A stretch of 64,000 nt of DNA from an uncultured Myxococcales bacterium. GTDB lineage: Bacteria; Myxococcota_A; UBA9042; DTJE01. This document shows, in pieces, positions 26,095 to 35,804 of the stretch. The notes under the pieces were generated by a model. That model had not been told where the DNA came from. It worked only from the letters and a program-made list of their open reading frames with translations, and did no database searches. Made by a program: the position numbers and the translations under genes. The stretch's first letter is position 1; each line of letters opens with the position of its first letter. The DNA lies in NCBI GenBank assembly GCA_903847405.1, contig CAINDP010000179.1:1-64000 (forward strand), written 5' to 3'.

Positions 26095-26756
26095 CGCGCC
26101 CCCCCCTTCTCCATTACCGTACCCGTACCCGTACCCGTACCCGCCCCTGCTCCCGTACCTGCCCCCTCCAGATCCCGCTTGTCCGGCGCCGCCACGGGCA
26201 GCCGCGCCTGCATGTCCCGGATGTAGTGCACCACCGACCACAGTTCCTCGGGCGCCAACTGGCTCGCATACGACGGCATCGACCCCTGGCCGCGCATCGG
26301 CACGTGGAAGATGCGCCCGTCCGTGTACTCGCGCACCTTCGGCCGCATCAGGCTGGGCGGCTTCGGGAACAGCTTCGTCACCTTGCCGTCGCCCGCGGCC
26401 TCGGGCCCGTGGCACACGATGCACACGTTTTCGAACACCCATTTGCCCTTGGCGATCACCGCGGGGGAATGGGGCAGCGGGTTGATCATCGCGATGGCGG
26501 CCAGTTCGGCCTGGTCCGCCGTGAACCGGTAGGGATTCTCGGCGGTCGCGACGGCCCCCGTGGGTGTCGGAAGGGTGCCGGTGGGCTTCGTGCCGAACAG
26601 ATCCGCCCGCTGGGGCTTGACCTTGGGCTGGTCCTCCATGTCGGTCCAGTTGAACTGGCGGTGGGGCTCCTGGCCCGCCGGCAGGCCGAATTCGCAGGCG
26701 GTCGCCAGCAGGACCGGCAGCATCAGGATCCACCGCACCTCGGGCCGCCTATACAT
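26091..26756 (-). CDS. actE: alternative complex III monoheme cytochrome c subunit ActE
   Basis: The protein has 221 residues from ATG 26756, which has GGAGG six bases upstream; an ATG at 26771 is also in frame. A lipobox (ATAC) follows the signal segment. The cytochrome domain contains one CxxCH (CIVCHG) and a later Met ligand candidate in GQGSMPSYA. ActE is thought to pass electrons from the complex to the oxidase or a carrier. The C-terminus ends in a Gly-Thr/Ala repeat encoded by a hexanucleotide tandem repeat. It overlaps actD by 8 bases and actF by 4. Confidence 0.88.
   Translation of the reverse strand: MYRRPEVRWILMLPVLLATACEFGLPAGQEPHRQFNWTDMEDQPKVKPQRADLFGTKPTGTLPTPTGAVATAENPYRFTADQAELAAIAMINPLPHSPAVIAKGKWVFENVCIVCHGPEAAGDGKVTKLFPKPPSLMRPKVREYTDGRIFHVPMRGQGSMPSYASQLAPEELWSVVHYIRDMQARLPVAAPDKRDLEGAGTGAGAGTGTGTGTVMEKGGAR
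26119..26142. repeat. hexanucleotide tandem repeat (GTACCC)4 in actE
   Basis: Four perfect copies of GTACCC (plus-strand reading) followed by degenerate copies. On the coding strand they encode the Gly-Thr repeat near the C-terminus of ActE. Gain or loss of a unit would keep the frame, changing only the length of the tail. Confidence 0.85.
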
Positions 26757-27297
26757 TTCCCGCCTCCGCATCCACGTACCGCACGCCGTCGGCGCCCAGG
26801 GACGTGACGAACCGCTGCACTTCCGTCGCGTCGAACTTCGGATCCGTGGCCGAAATCCACACCACGAACCGGTCGATGGTCGCGCCCGTCTTGATCTTCA
26901 TGGGGTGCGGCTGGGGGATGGTGTCCCGCTTGCCCGCGATGATGGCGACGATGGCCGACCCGATGGCCGCGTAGAACACCATGGACTCGAAGGTCACCGG
27001 GATGAACGACGGCCAGGCGAAGTTCGGCTTGCCGCCGAAGTTCATGGGCCAGTCGCCGATCATCACGTAGTAGATGAACGTCTGGGCCAGCGTGATGCCG
27101 AAGAAGGCCAGGAAGCCCGTGACGATGGGGATCCACGACCGCTTCTGGCCCATCGCCTCCTCCATCCCGTGGATGGGGAACGGCGTCAGGAAGTCGAAAT
27201 GCGTGTACTGCGAGTCGCGGACCCTGGCGGCCGCGGCCAGGGCCTCGTCGGGCGTGTAGAAGTCGCCCAGGACGCCTTTCGTCGAATGCCTCGGCAT
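26749..27297 (-). CDS. actD: alternative complex III subunit ActD (DUF3341)
   Basis: The protein has 182 residues. The N-terminus (GVLGDFYTPDEALAAAARVRDSQYTHFDFLTPFPIHGMEEAMG) is typical of ActD. Two membrane helices follow (about 54-75 and 101-121), then a soluble end with IDRFVVWISATDPKFD. It anchors the complex; no cofactor is known. ATG 27297 is preceded by GAGGTG and lies two bases after the actC stop. Confidence 0.9.
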   Translation of the reverse strand: MPRHSTKGVLGDFYTPDEALAAAARVRDSQYTHFDFLTPFPIHGMEEAMGQKRSWIPIVTGFLAFFGITLAQTFIYYVMIGDWPMNFGGKPNFAWPSFIPVTFESMVFYAAIGSAIVAIIAGKRDTIPQPHPMKIKTGATIDRFVVWISATDPKFDATEVQRFVTSLGADGVRYVDAEAGNV

Positions 27298-27299
27298 GG

Positions 27300-28796
27300 T
27301 CACACCTCTCCCGGCGCGTGGACGGCGGCGGTGGCCGTGGGACGTTTCGTCGCGGACACGCGGGGATCCATCACGCCCTTGATTTCGCTGATGGCCACTG
27401 CCGGCAGGATGCGGACGAACAGCAGGAACAGCGTGAAGAACAGCCCGAAGGACCCGATCAGGATCATCCAGTCCCAGGCGGTCAGCGCGTACATGCCCCA
27501 GGACGACGGCAGGAAGTCGCGGTGCAGGGACGTGACGATGATCACGTAGCGCTCGAACCACATGCCGATGTTGACCAGGATCGACACCGTGAACAGCACG
27601 ACTGCGTTCCGCCGCATGGACTTGAACCAGAAGATCTGCGGCACCAGGGCGTTGCAGGTGAACATGATGAAGTACGCCCAGCCGTAGGGCCCGACGGCGC
27701 GGTTCCGGAAGATGAAGCCCTCGTACTCGTTGCCGCCGTACCACGCCATGAAGAATTCCGTGGTGTAGGCGAAGCCGACCAGCATGCCGGTCAGCATGAT
27801 GACCTTGGCCATCGCCTCCATGTGGTTCAGCGTGATGTAGTTCTTCAGGTTGAACACGTTCCGCATGATCGTCATCAGCGTGATGACCATCGCGAAGCCG
27901 CTGAAGATGGCGCCGATGACGAAGTAGGGCGGGAAGATCGTCGCATGCCAGCCCGGCATGATGGACGTCGCGAAGTCGAACGACACGATGGTGTGGACGG
28001 AAAACACCAGCGGCGTCGCGAAGGCGGCCAGGATCATGTAGGCCGATTCATAGTGCCGCCAGGCGCGGTGGCTGCCGTTCCAGTTGAACGACAGGGCGTT
28101 GTAGAACCGCTTGCGCCAGGGGTGCGTCGCCCGGTCGCGGACCGTCGCCAGGTCGGGCAGCAGGCCCACGTACCAGAACGTCAGCGACACCAGCGCGTAC
28201 GTCGAAATCGCGAAGATGTCCCACGACAGCGCGGAGTTGAAGTTGACCCACAGGGGACCGCGGTCGTTGGGGTAGGGGACCAGCCAGTACGCGAACCACG
28301 CGCGGCCCAGGTGGATGACCGGAAAGATGCCGGCGCAGGCCACGGCGAACAGCGTCATGGCCTCGGCCGAGCGGTTGATGCCCGTTCGCCACTTCTGGCC
28401 GAACAGGAACAGCACGGCCGAAATCAGCGTGCCCGCGTGGCCGATGCCGATCCAGAACACGAAGTTGATGATGAACGAACCCCAGCCGACCGGGTGGTTG
28501 ATGCCCAGGATGCCCATGCCCGAGTAGAACAGGGTCGCGACGCCCAGGACCAGGAAGGACAGCAGGAACAGCGCCACGCCGAAGGCGATCCACCAGCGGC
28601 GCGTCGGGAACTGTTCCGTGTGCATGCAGATGTCGCGGTCGACATCCTGGTAGGTCTTGCCGCCCGTGACCAGGGGTTCCGGGATTTCCTCGTCGCCGCC
28701 GTAAGGCCCGGCGCCCGGCAGGATGACCGGCACGCCCTTCAGGCCGGCATCGCCCGTGACGGTGGCGTACAGACTCTCAGACCTGGCCGTCGTCAT
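27300..28796 (-). CDS. actC: alternative complex III subunit ActC (NrfD family, quinol oxidation)
   Basis: The protein has 498 residues with a soluble N-terminal 65 residues and about ten membrane helices. Family signatures include [68 protein letters not shown] and [12 protein letters not shown]. ActC holds the quinol site in the known structures; His and Asp in the GHAG and SFDF segments are likely participants. It overlaps actB by 20 bases, so the two are translationally linked. Confidence 0.93.
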   Translation of the reverse strand: MTTARSESLYATVTGDAGLKGVPVILPGAGPYGGDEEIPEPLVTGGKTYQDVDRDICMHTEQFPTRRWWIAFGVALFLLSFLVLGVATLFYSGMGILGINHPVGWGSFIINFVFWIGIGHAGTLISAVLFLFGQKWRTGINRSAEAMTLFAVACAGIFPVIHLGRAWFAYWLVPYPNDRGPLWVNFNSALSWDIFAISTYALVSLTFWYVGLLPDLATVRDRATHPWRKRFYNALSFNWNGSHRAWRHYESAYMILAAFATPLVFSVHTIVSFDFATSIMPGWHATIFPPYFVIGAIFSGFAMVITLMTIMRNVFNLKNYITLNHMEAMAKVIMLTGMLVGFAYTTEFFMAWYGGNEYEGFIFRNRAVGPYGWAYFIMFTCNALVPQIFWFKSMRRNAVVLFTVSILVNIGMWFERYVIIVTSLHRDFLPSSWGMYALTAWDWMILIGSFGLFFTLFLLFVRILPAVAISEIKGVMDPRVSATKRPTATAAVHAPGEV

Positions 28797-31700
28797 TGCG
28801 CACCCTCGTCAGGTAGGAGATGGAGGGCTTGACGCCCAGGTTCCGCAGCAGCCGCATGGCGCGCGGGCTGTCGGCCAGCCGCCGGACGCGGGCCTCGGGG
28901 TCCAGCACGTTGCCGAAGGTGATCGCGCCGGTGGGGCAGGCCTCCATGCAGGCCGGCACGACCTCGCCGTCGTGGATCTGCAGTTTGCGGCCTTCCCGGG
29001 TCGCCGTGGCGCGCGCCTCGCGGATCCGCTGCACGCAGAACGAGCACTTTTCCATCACGCCCCGGTGGCGGACGGTCACTTCCGGGTTGTTCTTCATGGG
29101 CAGGCGCCCGCGGACGTTGAGGATTTCGCCCATCGCCAGCTTGGGCACCAGCATCCGGAAGAAGGGGTTCGTCTTGCCGTAGGAGTATTCCAGCCAGTTG
29201 TAGCGCCGCACCTTGAAGGGGCAGTTGTTGCTGCAGTAGCGCGTGCCGACGCAGCGGTTGTACACCTGCTGGTTCAGGCCGTCCTCGCTGTGCATCGTGG
29301 CCACGAAGGGGCACACCGTTTCGCACGGCGCGTTTTCGCAGTGCTGGCACAGCATGGGCTGGAACAGGGTGCGGGGCTCCTCGACCACCGCCAGGGGGCC
29401 GTCCCAGACCGTGTCGTCCCAGTCCTTGTCGCGCCCGGCGTCCCAGTAGCGATCGACGCGGATCCAGGCCATTTCGCGCCCTTCCCGGACGCCGCGCGGC
29501 CCGACCACCGGGATGTTGTTTTCCGCCTGGCAGCCCAGGGTGCACTTGCCGCAGCCGTTGCACTTGGACAGGTCGATGGCCATGGCCCAGCGCTGCTTGT
29601 CGGGGCTGCGGTCGGGCCAGATCGAGGGGCCGCCGCCTTCCTGCTCGGTGCCGGCCTGGGGATCCGCCCGGACCTCCTTCAGCGTGGCCGCCGGCAGCAG
29701 TTGGCGCGCCTCGCGATCCAGGACCTCGCTGCCCTGGGTGATGGCCAGTTCCTCGGAACCGCCGGCCTTGGCGATTTCGCAGGACAGGCCGACCCGGAGG
29801 ACGCGGCCGCCCACCAGGGGCGCCAGGGGGAAGGTCGCGCGCCCGATGCCGTTGCCCGCCAGGCCCGCGGCCGTGCGGCCGAGGCCCAGGGGGATCGCCA
29901 CGACGTCGGCGTGGAGGCCCGCGTGGCGGTAAGACGGCAGCGTGACCGAGGCGCCGCCGGACGTGACCTTGACCAGGTCGCCGTTCTTCAGCCCCATGGC
30001 GTCGAAGCGCCGGGGCGCGATGGCGATCCAGTCCCCCCAGGTGATGCGGGTCAGGGGGTCGGGCAGCTCGTGCAGCCAGCCGTTGTTGGCGCTGCGCCCG
30101 TCGAGGTGCGCGAAGTGCGGGTGCAGGTGCAGTTCCACCAGGGACGCCGCGGCCGGGGCGGCGTCCGCCAGCAGCGACACTGCGCCGGTGTTGAAGGACG
30201 GCAGGGATCGGGCCGAGGACGGGCTGGTCCAGAAGCCCGCGCGCAGGGTTTCGTCCCAGGCGTCCTCGAATTCGGGGGTGGCGACGTCGGTGCCGAAGAA
30301 GTTGCGGGCCCACCAGGCGCGGATCCAGTGCCATGCCGGGCTGGTGTTGGGCGCGGGGGCCTTCGGGTCGACGGCGGGGCGGGTGGCGGCCATGGCGTCC
30401 GCGATGTCGCCGCCGGCGCCGGCCTGGGCGGCCCAGGCCAGCAGCACGTCCAGGAGGCCCCATGTCGCATACAGCGGCCGCAGCAGGGGCTGCTGGATCG
30501 TGTGCACGTCGCCGGGGAACGAGGCGTCGGCCCAGGCCTCGAAGGGATGCGAGGCGGGCGCCAGCCAGTCGGCCAGGCGGGACGTTTCGTCCAGGCGGTC
30601 GTTGAGGGATACGACCAGGCGCGCTTTCGCGAAGGCTTCGGCCACCTTCAGGGAGGCTGGGGCGTCGTGGACCGGGTTCGGGCCGGCGACGATCAGCACG
30701 TCGATGCGCCCGGCATCCAGATCGGCCACCAGGTCCGCCAGCGCCTTCAGGCCGCCCGTCGGGGGGGCGCCCCAGGCGTCCAGGTCGAACGTGGATCCGT
30801 AGGCGCCCAGGCTGGCGTTCAGCAGGTGGACGGCGGTTTCCAGCGCCAGGCCGCCCGCCGAGGCGCCCGCGTTCAGGCCGGCCAGGACGATGGCCTTGGG
30901 GCCGGCGGCCCTCAGTTCGGCGGCAACGCCCCTCAGGACGTCCGCCGGGACGCCCACGGCCGTGGTGATCGTGTCGATGGCGAAGGGCTTCAGGGCGTCC
31001 GCGACGTCGAGGTCGCTGGCCAGCGGTCCGACGCCGCCCTCCTGGATCACCTGGTGGGCCAGGGCGCACGCGATGGCGGGCAGGTGGCTGTCGCGCACCC
31101 GGATGCGTCGGTCGGCGTTGGCGCCGGTCAGCGTCAGGCGGCTTTCGAAGGCGATGAAGCGGCCCATGCCGTCGGGATGGCCGGGGTCGCGGCGGTCGGC
31201 AAAGTCCGCCTCGCGGCGATCGCCGGCGATGTCCAGGAAGTCGGCGCCCAGGCCCACGACCAGGGACGCGCGGTCCAGGCGCGGGGTCGGGATGCGGGCA
31301 TCCCCGAAGGCCTGTCGCCAGGCCTCCACGGCGGCGTCGGGCTGGAACGCCTCCCACTCCACGATGCGGGCGCCGGTGGCCCGGGCGAACTCGTCGTATG
31401 CGGCCCGGGTCGCGGCGCCGGTGGCGGGGCGCACCAGCAGCGCCACGCGGTCCCGGGATGCCTTCAGCCCGCGGACCACCTCGTCGCTCACGGCGGCCCA
31501 GGTCGTCTTGGCCGGAGAGCCGGTTCCGCGGCGGACCGACAGGGGCTGCTGCACGCGGTCGGGATCGTACAGGTCCAGCAGGGCGGCCTGGGTCCGGACG
31601 GTGAGGGGCGTCCGGGACGGGTGCGCGGGGTTCGGGGCGACGAGGATCGGGCGGCCTTCGCGGGTGCGGGCGATGAAGGGCACGCCGTCCAGGACGCTGG

Positions 31701-31974
31701 CGTAGAACAGCGGCCGCCCCACGGATCGCATGCCCTCGGGACGCTGGTTCAGCGGCACCAGGGTTTCGACCGGCTGCTGGCAGCCCGCCGCCGCCAGGGC
31801 GCTCCCGGCCGCGATGGTCGTGGTCACCCGCAGGAAGTCGCGGCGGTTCAGCCCGCGATCCGCGGTGACGGCGGCCTCCAGGGACCCGGCGTCGGGGGCC
31901 GGGTCGGTCCCGGGGACCTCCCGATGCGTGTGGGGATGCGCAACTGCGTCACGGGTCAAGTCGTTCCTCGACAT
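28777..31974 (-). CDS. actB: alternative complex III iron-sulfur subunit ActB (fused B1-B2)
   Basis: The protein has 1065 residues. A Tat-type signal (NRRDFLRV, then lipobox AAAGC, about residues 43-65) precedes a molybdopterin-enzyme-like domain (to about residue 770) that has no visible cofactor-binding cysteine, as in other ActB proteins. The C-terminal ferredoxin-like domain has four cluster motifs: [35 protein letters not shown] and CSFCVQRI with CMEACPTGA. These fit three [4Fe-4S] and one [3Fe-4S]. It would carry electrons from ActC to the hemes. ATG 31974 has GAAGGA upstream and lies 11 bases after actA. Confidence 0.93.
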   Translation of the reverse strand: MSRNDLTRDAVAHPHTHREVPGTDPAPDAGSLEAAVTADRGLNRRDFLRVTTTIAAGSALAAAGCQQPVETLVPLNQRPEGMRSVGRPLFYASVLDGVPFIARTREGRPILVAPNPAHPSRTPLTVRTQAALLDLYDPDRVQQPLSVRRGTGSPAKTTWAAVSDEVVRGLKASRDRVALLVRPATGAATRAAYDEFARATGARIVEWEAFQPDAAVEAWRQAFGDARIPTPRLDRASLVVGLGADFLDIAGDRREADFADRRDPGHPDGMGRFIAFESRLTLTGANADRRIRVRDSHLPAIACALAHQVIQEGGVGPLASDLDVADALKPFAIDTITTAVGVPADVLRGVAAELRAAGPKAIVLAGLNAGASAGGLALETAVHLLNASLGAYGSTFDLDAWGAPPTGGLKALADLVADLDAGRIDVLIVAGPNPVHDAPASLKVAEAFAKARLVVSLNDRLDETSRLADWLAPASHPFEAWADASFPGDVHTIQQPLLRPLYATWGLLDVLLAWAAQAGAGGDIADAMAATRPAVDPKAPAPNTSPAWHWIRAWWARNFFGTDVATPEFEDAWDETLRAGFWTSPSSARSLPSFNTGAVSLLADAAPAAASLVELHLHPHFAHLDGRSANNGWLHELPDPLTRITWGDWIAIAPRRFDAMGLKNGDLVKVTSGGASVTLPSYRHAGLHADVVAIPLGLGRTAAGLAGNGIGRATFPLAPLVGGRVLRVGLSCEIAKAGGSEELAITQGSEVLDREARQLLPAATLKEVRADPQAGTEQEGGGPSIWPDRSPDKQRWAMAIDLSKCNGCGKCTLGCQAENNIPVVGPRGVREGREMAWIRVDRYWDAGRDKDWDDTVWDGPLAVVEEPRTLFQPMLCQHCENAPCETVCPFVATMHSEDGLNQQVYNRCVGTRYCSNNCPFKVRRYNWLEYSYGKTNPFFRMLVPKLAMGEILNVRGRLPMKNNPEVTVRHRGVMEKCSFCVQRIREARATATREGRKLQIHDGEVVPACMEACPTGAITFGNVLDPEARVRRLADSPRAMRLLRNLGVKPSISYLTRVRNDDGQV

Positions 31975-31985
31975 GCTTTCCTTCC

Positions 31986-32579
31986 TCACCGGTGGCACGT
32001 GACGCAATCCGTGGGCGCCGCCTTTTCGGGTTTGCGATGGCACTCCAGGCACCACCCCATGTTGAAGCGGTTCTGGACGGACACCACGCCCATCGCGGCG
32101 ACGTCGCCGTGGCAGTCCTTGCACTCGACCTTCGGCTTGCCCTGATCGTCCTTCGCATTCAGGTGGGCCGAGTGGTCGAAGTACACGAAATCGGGCAGAT
32201 CGTGGACCTTGACCCACGGGATCGGCCGGCCGTCGTCCCAGTACTTCTTCAGGGCCAGGACCCACTCCTTGTCGACACCCACGGTGGAGTGGCAGTTCAT
32301 GCAGATGTCGGTGGAGGGGAGGGTGGACTGGCGGCCCTTGTACGGCATCGTGTGGCAGTAGACGCAGGGGATGTCATACCCGCCCAGGTTGAGCTCCCGG
32401 CCCTTGTCGTCCACGGTCCAGTTCGCCGGGCCGGCCATGCGCAGGTGCTGGAAGAAGATCGGTTGCGGGGGTTCGTACCCCTTCCGTGGATTCATGCAGC
32501 CCGGCGCGCCGGCGGTTGCAATCGCCAGGGCCAGCAGCATCACGACGGTCTGCACCGGGTGAGGTCCTCGCGGTGTCAT
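31986..32579 (-). CDS. actA: alternative complex III pentaheme cytochrome c subunit ActA
   Basis: The protein has 197 residues with an N-terminal membrane or lipoprotein segment (GAPGC). Five heme c motifs are visible: CVYCH, CMNCH, CKDCH, CLECH and CVTCH, the number known for ActA. A FDHSAHLN histidine segment provides distal ligands. Its ATG (32579) overlaps the ccoS stop as ATGA, so the act genes are coupled to the cco genes. GGGGGA precedes the start. Confidence 0.93.
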   Translation of the reverse strand: MTPRGPHPVQTVVMLLALAIATAGAPGCMNPRKGYEPPQPIFFQHLRMAGPANWTVDDKGRELNLGGYDIPCVYCHTMPYKGRQSTLPSTDICMNCHSTVGVDKEWVLALKKYWDDGRPIPWVKVHDLPDFVYFDHSAHLNAKDDQGKPKVECKDCHGDVAAMGVVSVQNRFNMGWCLECHRKPEKAAPTDCVTCHR

Positions 32580-32779
32580 CGGTCCCCCTTCTCCTCGTCC
32601 TTCGGCCGGTTCTTCGCAGGCTCGGTCTTCTTCGGCGCCGGTTCGTCGTCGAACAGGATTCGCATGGCCGGGGTTTCCAGATCGTCAAACTGGCCCTTGC
32701 GGACGGCCCAGATGAACAGGGCCACCGCCAGTCCGGCAAAGAGCAGCGCCAGTGGGAGGAGGACCAGGATCAACTCCAT
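32576..32779 (-). CDS. ccoS: cbb3 oxidase maturation protein CcoS
   Basis: The protein has 67 residues: one membrane helix (about 3-25, MELILVLLPLALLFAGLAVA) followed by WAVRKGQFDDLETPAMRILFDD, the hallmark of CcoS/FixS. It is needed for cofactor insertion in cbb3 oxidases. It overlaps the ccoI end by ten bases and the actA start by four. The charged tail (about 20 residues of Lys, Glu, Pro) is variable in the family. Confidence 0.92.
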   Translation of the reverse strand: MELILVLLPLALLFAGLAVALFIWAVRKGQFDDLETPAMRILFDDEPAPKKTEPAKNRPKDEEKGDR

Positions 32780-35265
32780 GGTCTGGACTCCCCCCTCGCG
32801 GCCGGGCGAAAGAACGTGCGCCCTGCGACCGACGACAGGATCACCGTCAACGAACTCACGGGCATCAAGACAGCGGCCAGGAGGGGTCCCACGAGCCCCG
32901 ACATGGCCAGAAAAATGCCGAAAAAATTGTAGCACAGGGACAGCAGCAGATTGCGGTGGATGATCCGAAGGGTAAGCCTGGAGCCGAGTTCCAGCTGCAA
33001 GAGCGGATCGAGGCCCTGTCGCGTGAAGACCACGTCGGCGGCTGCCAGGGAGGGGCCTGCCCCCCCGTGGACGCTGACGCCGACGTCGGCGAGGGCCAGG
33101 GCGGCGGCGTCGTTCACGCCGTCGCCGACCATGAGGACCCGGCCGGATTGGGAGGATCCGCGGCCCTGGGCCAGCGAGGCGACGAAATCGCGCTTGGCCT
33201 CGGGGGTCAGGCCGCCGTGGGCGTCCCCCTGGGGGATGCCCAGCGCGTCCGCCACGCGGGCCACGACCGCCGGGTGGTCGCCGGACAGGATCGTGGGCCG
33301 CCAGCCGCGACGGCGCAGGGCGTCGATCGTATGGCGTGCCTCGGGGCGCAGCGGGTCGCCCAGGGCCACCAGTCCCCGGATCGTGCCATCCACCGCCACG
33401 AGGACCGGGGACAGTCCCCGGGCCGCGGCGTTGTCGGCAGTCGTGCGCCAGGCGTCCGGGATCGGGATGGCCAGCGACTCCAGGTGGGCCAGGTTCCCCG
33501 CGGCCACGGACCGGCCGCCCACCGTGCCCCGGATGCCGCGGCCCAGGGACTCCTGGACGTCCTCGACGGGAAGAATGGGAAAAATGGGGACAGGGAAATC
33601 GGTGTCTGTCCCCATTTTTCCGCGCATCGCCAGCGCGATCGGGTGCGACGACTGGGCCTCCAGCACGACGACCCGGGCCGCTGTGTCCGCGTCCAGATCA
33701 TGTTCCACCACGGCCAGGCGTCCCTCGGTCAGGGTGCCCGTCTTGTCCAGCAGGACGGTGCGGACCTCGCGCAGCCGCTCGATGACGTCGGGCCCCTTCA
33801 GGAAGATGCCGATGCGCGCGGCCCGGGACACGCCCACCGTCATGGCCACGGGCGTCCCCAGCGCCAGTGCGCACGGGCACGAAACCACCAGCAGGGCCAC
33901 CACGTGCGTGAGGGCGGACTCCAGCCCCTCGGGCAGCCAGATCGCTGCCGTCACGGCGGCCAGGCCCAGCACTCCCAGCACGAACCAGCGGCTCCAGCCG
34001 TCGGCGGCCCGGACCAGCGGCGCCTTCCCCGAGGCGGCCTCGTCCACCATCCGCAACAGGGCGCCCACGCGGGTCCCTTCGCCGGCTGCCCGGACCACCA
34101 GGACGATGCGGGCGCCCCGGTTCGTCGCCCCCGCGGATACCTCGACCCCCGGGTGGACCGGGATCGGCATGGATTCGCCGGTCAGGACCGAGTTGTCCAC
34201 GGCCGACTCGCCGGCCTCGACCACGCCGTCCGCCGGCACCAGTTCGCCCGACAGGATCTCGACCCGCTGCCCCGGTTTCAGGGACTCGACGGGCACCTCC
34301 CGGGAGCCGTCACCCTCGACCAGGAGGTGCGCGAACTCCACGAAGGCGATCCCGCGCAGGGCCTCCGACCGCTCCACGGCGGCCCGCTGGGCCCGGGACT
34401 GCAGGAACCGTCCTCCCAGCAGCAGGGCCACCAGCATCGAAACCGAATCGAAGTAGATGGGCCCGTCGCCGGCGATCACCCCGGCCGCGCTGAAGGCGAA
34501 GGCCCCCAGGATCGCGATGGCGATGGGCAGGTCCACGTGGGGTACGCGTTGCCGGATGCCCGACCAGGCCGCGGTGTAGAACGGCCGCGCCGAGTACAGC
34601 ATGACCGGCAGCGACAGGGCCAGCGCCAGCCACCGGAAGAAGCCCACGAAGACCGGCTCGATCCCCTGGTACTCGCCCGCGTACAGGGCTCCCTGCAGCA
34701 TCATGATGTTCATCGCGCAGGCGACCGCGACGCCGACGCGGATCAGCAGCGACCGGTCCTCGGACTTCCGCAGGGATTCGATGTCCTTGTGCCGCCAGGG
34801 GTGGGGGGCGTAGCCCAGCCGGTCCAGGGCGCGGGCCACCTCGGACAGGCGTACCGCGGCCGGGTCCCACTCGACCTCGGCCTGGGCCCGGGGCAGGTTC
34901 AGGCGGACGGACACCACGCCGGACTGGAAGGCGGGCAGGCGCTCGACCAGCCAGACGCAGGCCGCGCAGTGGACGCCCTCGAGGTACAGGCGGGTCCGGC
35001 AGGTGCCCCGGTCGGTGGGCCGGGCGTGCTCCGCCGCGAACGCGTCGTCGTCGAAATCCTGGTAGGAACGACCGGTGACCCGCGCGGGGACGGGCGGCGC
35101 GCCATCGGCGTCCCGCAACCGGTAGTACTGGTCGAAGCCGAGGTCGTGGAGGAGACCGTAGACGGAGCGGCAGCCGCCGCAGCAGAACTGGAGGGCCTCG
35201 TCCGGCCGCGCGAAGGCTGCGGGCACGGGCAGGCCGCAGTGATCGCATCGGGCCGCGGCGTCCAT
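32770..35265 (-). CDS. ccoI: cbb3-associated copper-transporting P-type ATPase CcoI/FixI
   Basis: The protein has 831 residues from ATG 35265; a GTG two codons upstream is possible. The N-terminus has a CDHCGLP/FCCGGC cysteine-rich domain, then a heavy-metal domain with GVHCAAC. Membrane helices, the CPC motif (SCPCALALG), DKTGT (phosphorylated Asp) and GDGVNDAAAL are all present, so it should be active. It delivers copper for the oxidase. The segment KMGTDTDFPVPIFPILP, between SSHPIALAMRG and the GRGIRG segment, is an extra stretch encoded by an in-frame REP-type inverted repeat (33578-33621). Confidence 0.92.
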   Translation of the reverse strand: MDAAARCDHCGLPVPAAFARPDEALQFCCGGCRSVYGLLHDLGFDQYYRLRDADGAPPVPARVTGRSYQDFDDDAFAAEHARPTDRGTCRTRLYLEGVHCAACVWLVERLPAFQSGVVSVRLNLPRAQAEVEWDPAAVRLSEVARALDRLGYAPHPWRHKDIESLRKSEDRSLLIRVGVAVACAMNIMMLQGALYAGEYQGIEPVFVGFFRWLALALSLPVMLYSARPFYTAAWSGIRQRVPHVDLPIAIAILGAFAFSAAGVIAGDGPIYFDSVSMLVALLLGGRFLQSRAQRAAVERSEALRGIAFVEFAHLLVEGDGSREVPVESLKPGQRVEILSGELVPADGVVEAGESAVDNSVLTGESMPIPVHPGVEVSAGATNRGARIVLVVRAAGEGTRVGALLRMVDEAASGKAPLVRAADGWSRWFVLGVLGLAAVTAAIWLPEGLESALTHVVALLVVSCPCALALGTPVAMTVGVSRAARIGIFLKGPDVIERLREVRTVLLDKTGTLTEGRLAVVEHDLDADTAARVVVLEAQSSHPIALAMRGKMGTDTDFPVPIFPILPVEDVQESLGRGIRGTVGGRSVAAGNLAHLESLAIPIPDAWRTTADNAAARGLSPVLVAVDGTIRGLVALGDPLRPEARHTIDALRRRGWRPTILSGDHPAVVARVADALGIPQGDAHGGLTPEAKRDFVASLAQGRGSSQSGRVLMVGDGVNDAAALALADVGVSVHGGAGPSLAAADVVFTRQGLDPLLQLELGSRLTLRIIHRNLLLSLCYNFFGIFLAMSGLVGPLLAAVLMPVSSLTVILSSVAGRTFFRPAARGESRPWS
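33578..33621. repeat. REP-type element: perfect 16-bp inverted repeat inside ccoI
   Basis: The left arm GGAAAAATGGGGACAG (33578-33593) and the right arm CTGTCCCCATTTTTCC (33606-33621) are exact reverse complements, separated by 12 bases. It lies within the ccoI coding region and is translated without a stop or frame shift. AT-rich arms contrast with the GC-rich gene. The right half is similar to the element after the phosphofructokinase gene. REP elements of this kind are mobilised by RAYT transposases, one of which is encoded in this window. Confidence 0.85.
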
Positions 35266-35272
35266 GGGCACC

Positions 35273-35794
35273 CTACATCGCTCCGGCGGCGACGGTCACT
35301 CGGGCCTGGTGAACGAACCGCAGGTCCCCGCGGGCCGCGTCCACGTTCAGTTCCCACAGGCCGGGCGCCGGCAGGGCGACCAGCGTGCGATAGCGTCCGG
35401 GTTCGTGGGGCAGTTCGACCAGCCGCCCCCGGGTGTTCAATCGTCCGTCGGCCGGCCTCAGGACCACGAGGTTACCCGTCAGGCCGGTCACCGGCAGCGC
35501 GTCCCGATCCCGGATCGTCACGTCCACGGGGCGCGGCGTGTCGGCGTCATGGGGAAGGTCCGGCACGTCCATCGTCACGACCCAGCCCAGTTGCCGGCTG
35601 GCCTCGACGACCGCCCGATCCGCGTCCCAGTCCATGGACTTCCGGTAGTAGTCCGCGATGGGCCGCGGCGCGGAGGGCCGGGTCGCGAAGTACACCAGGG
35701 TCGACTGCGCGACGATCGACATCAGCAGGATCCCCGCCAGGTACAGCGGCCAGCGGTGGCCCGATATCCAGGCCCGAGCGTCCTTCCCCGTCAT
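35273..35794 (-). CDS. ccoH: cbb3 oxidase assembly protein CcoH/FixH
   Basis: The protein has 173 residues: one membrane helix (about 15-37) and a periplasmic beta-rich domain with DYYRKSMDWDADRA, the typical FixH signature, and PGRYRTLVALPAPGLWELNV. It supports assembly of the oxidase. It lies ten bases after ccoG and seven before ccoI. Confidence 0.92.
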   Translation of the reverse strand: MTGKDARAWISGHRWPLYLAGILLMSIVAQSTLVYFATRPSAPRPIADYYRKSMDWDADRAVVEASRQLGWVVTMDVPDLPHDADTPRPVDVTIRDRDALPVTGLTGNLVVLRPADGRLNTRGRLVELPHEPGRYRTLVALPAPGLWELNVDAARGDLRFVHQARVTVAAGAM

Positions 35795-35804
35795 CCCCTT
35801 GTCC

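Noticed and set aside
28723-32145. Long plus-strand frame opposite actB
   Set aside because: It lies wholly antisense to actB and parts of its neighbours, has biased composition and no recognisable motif.
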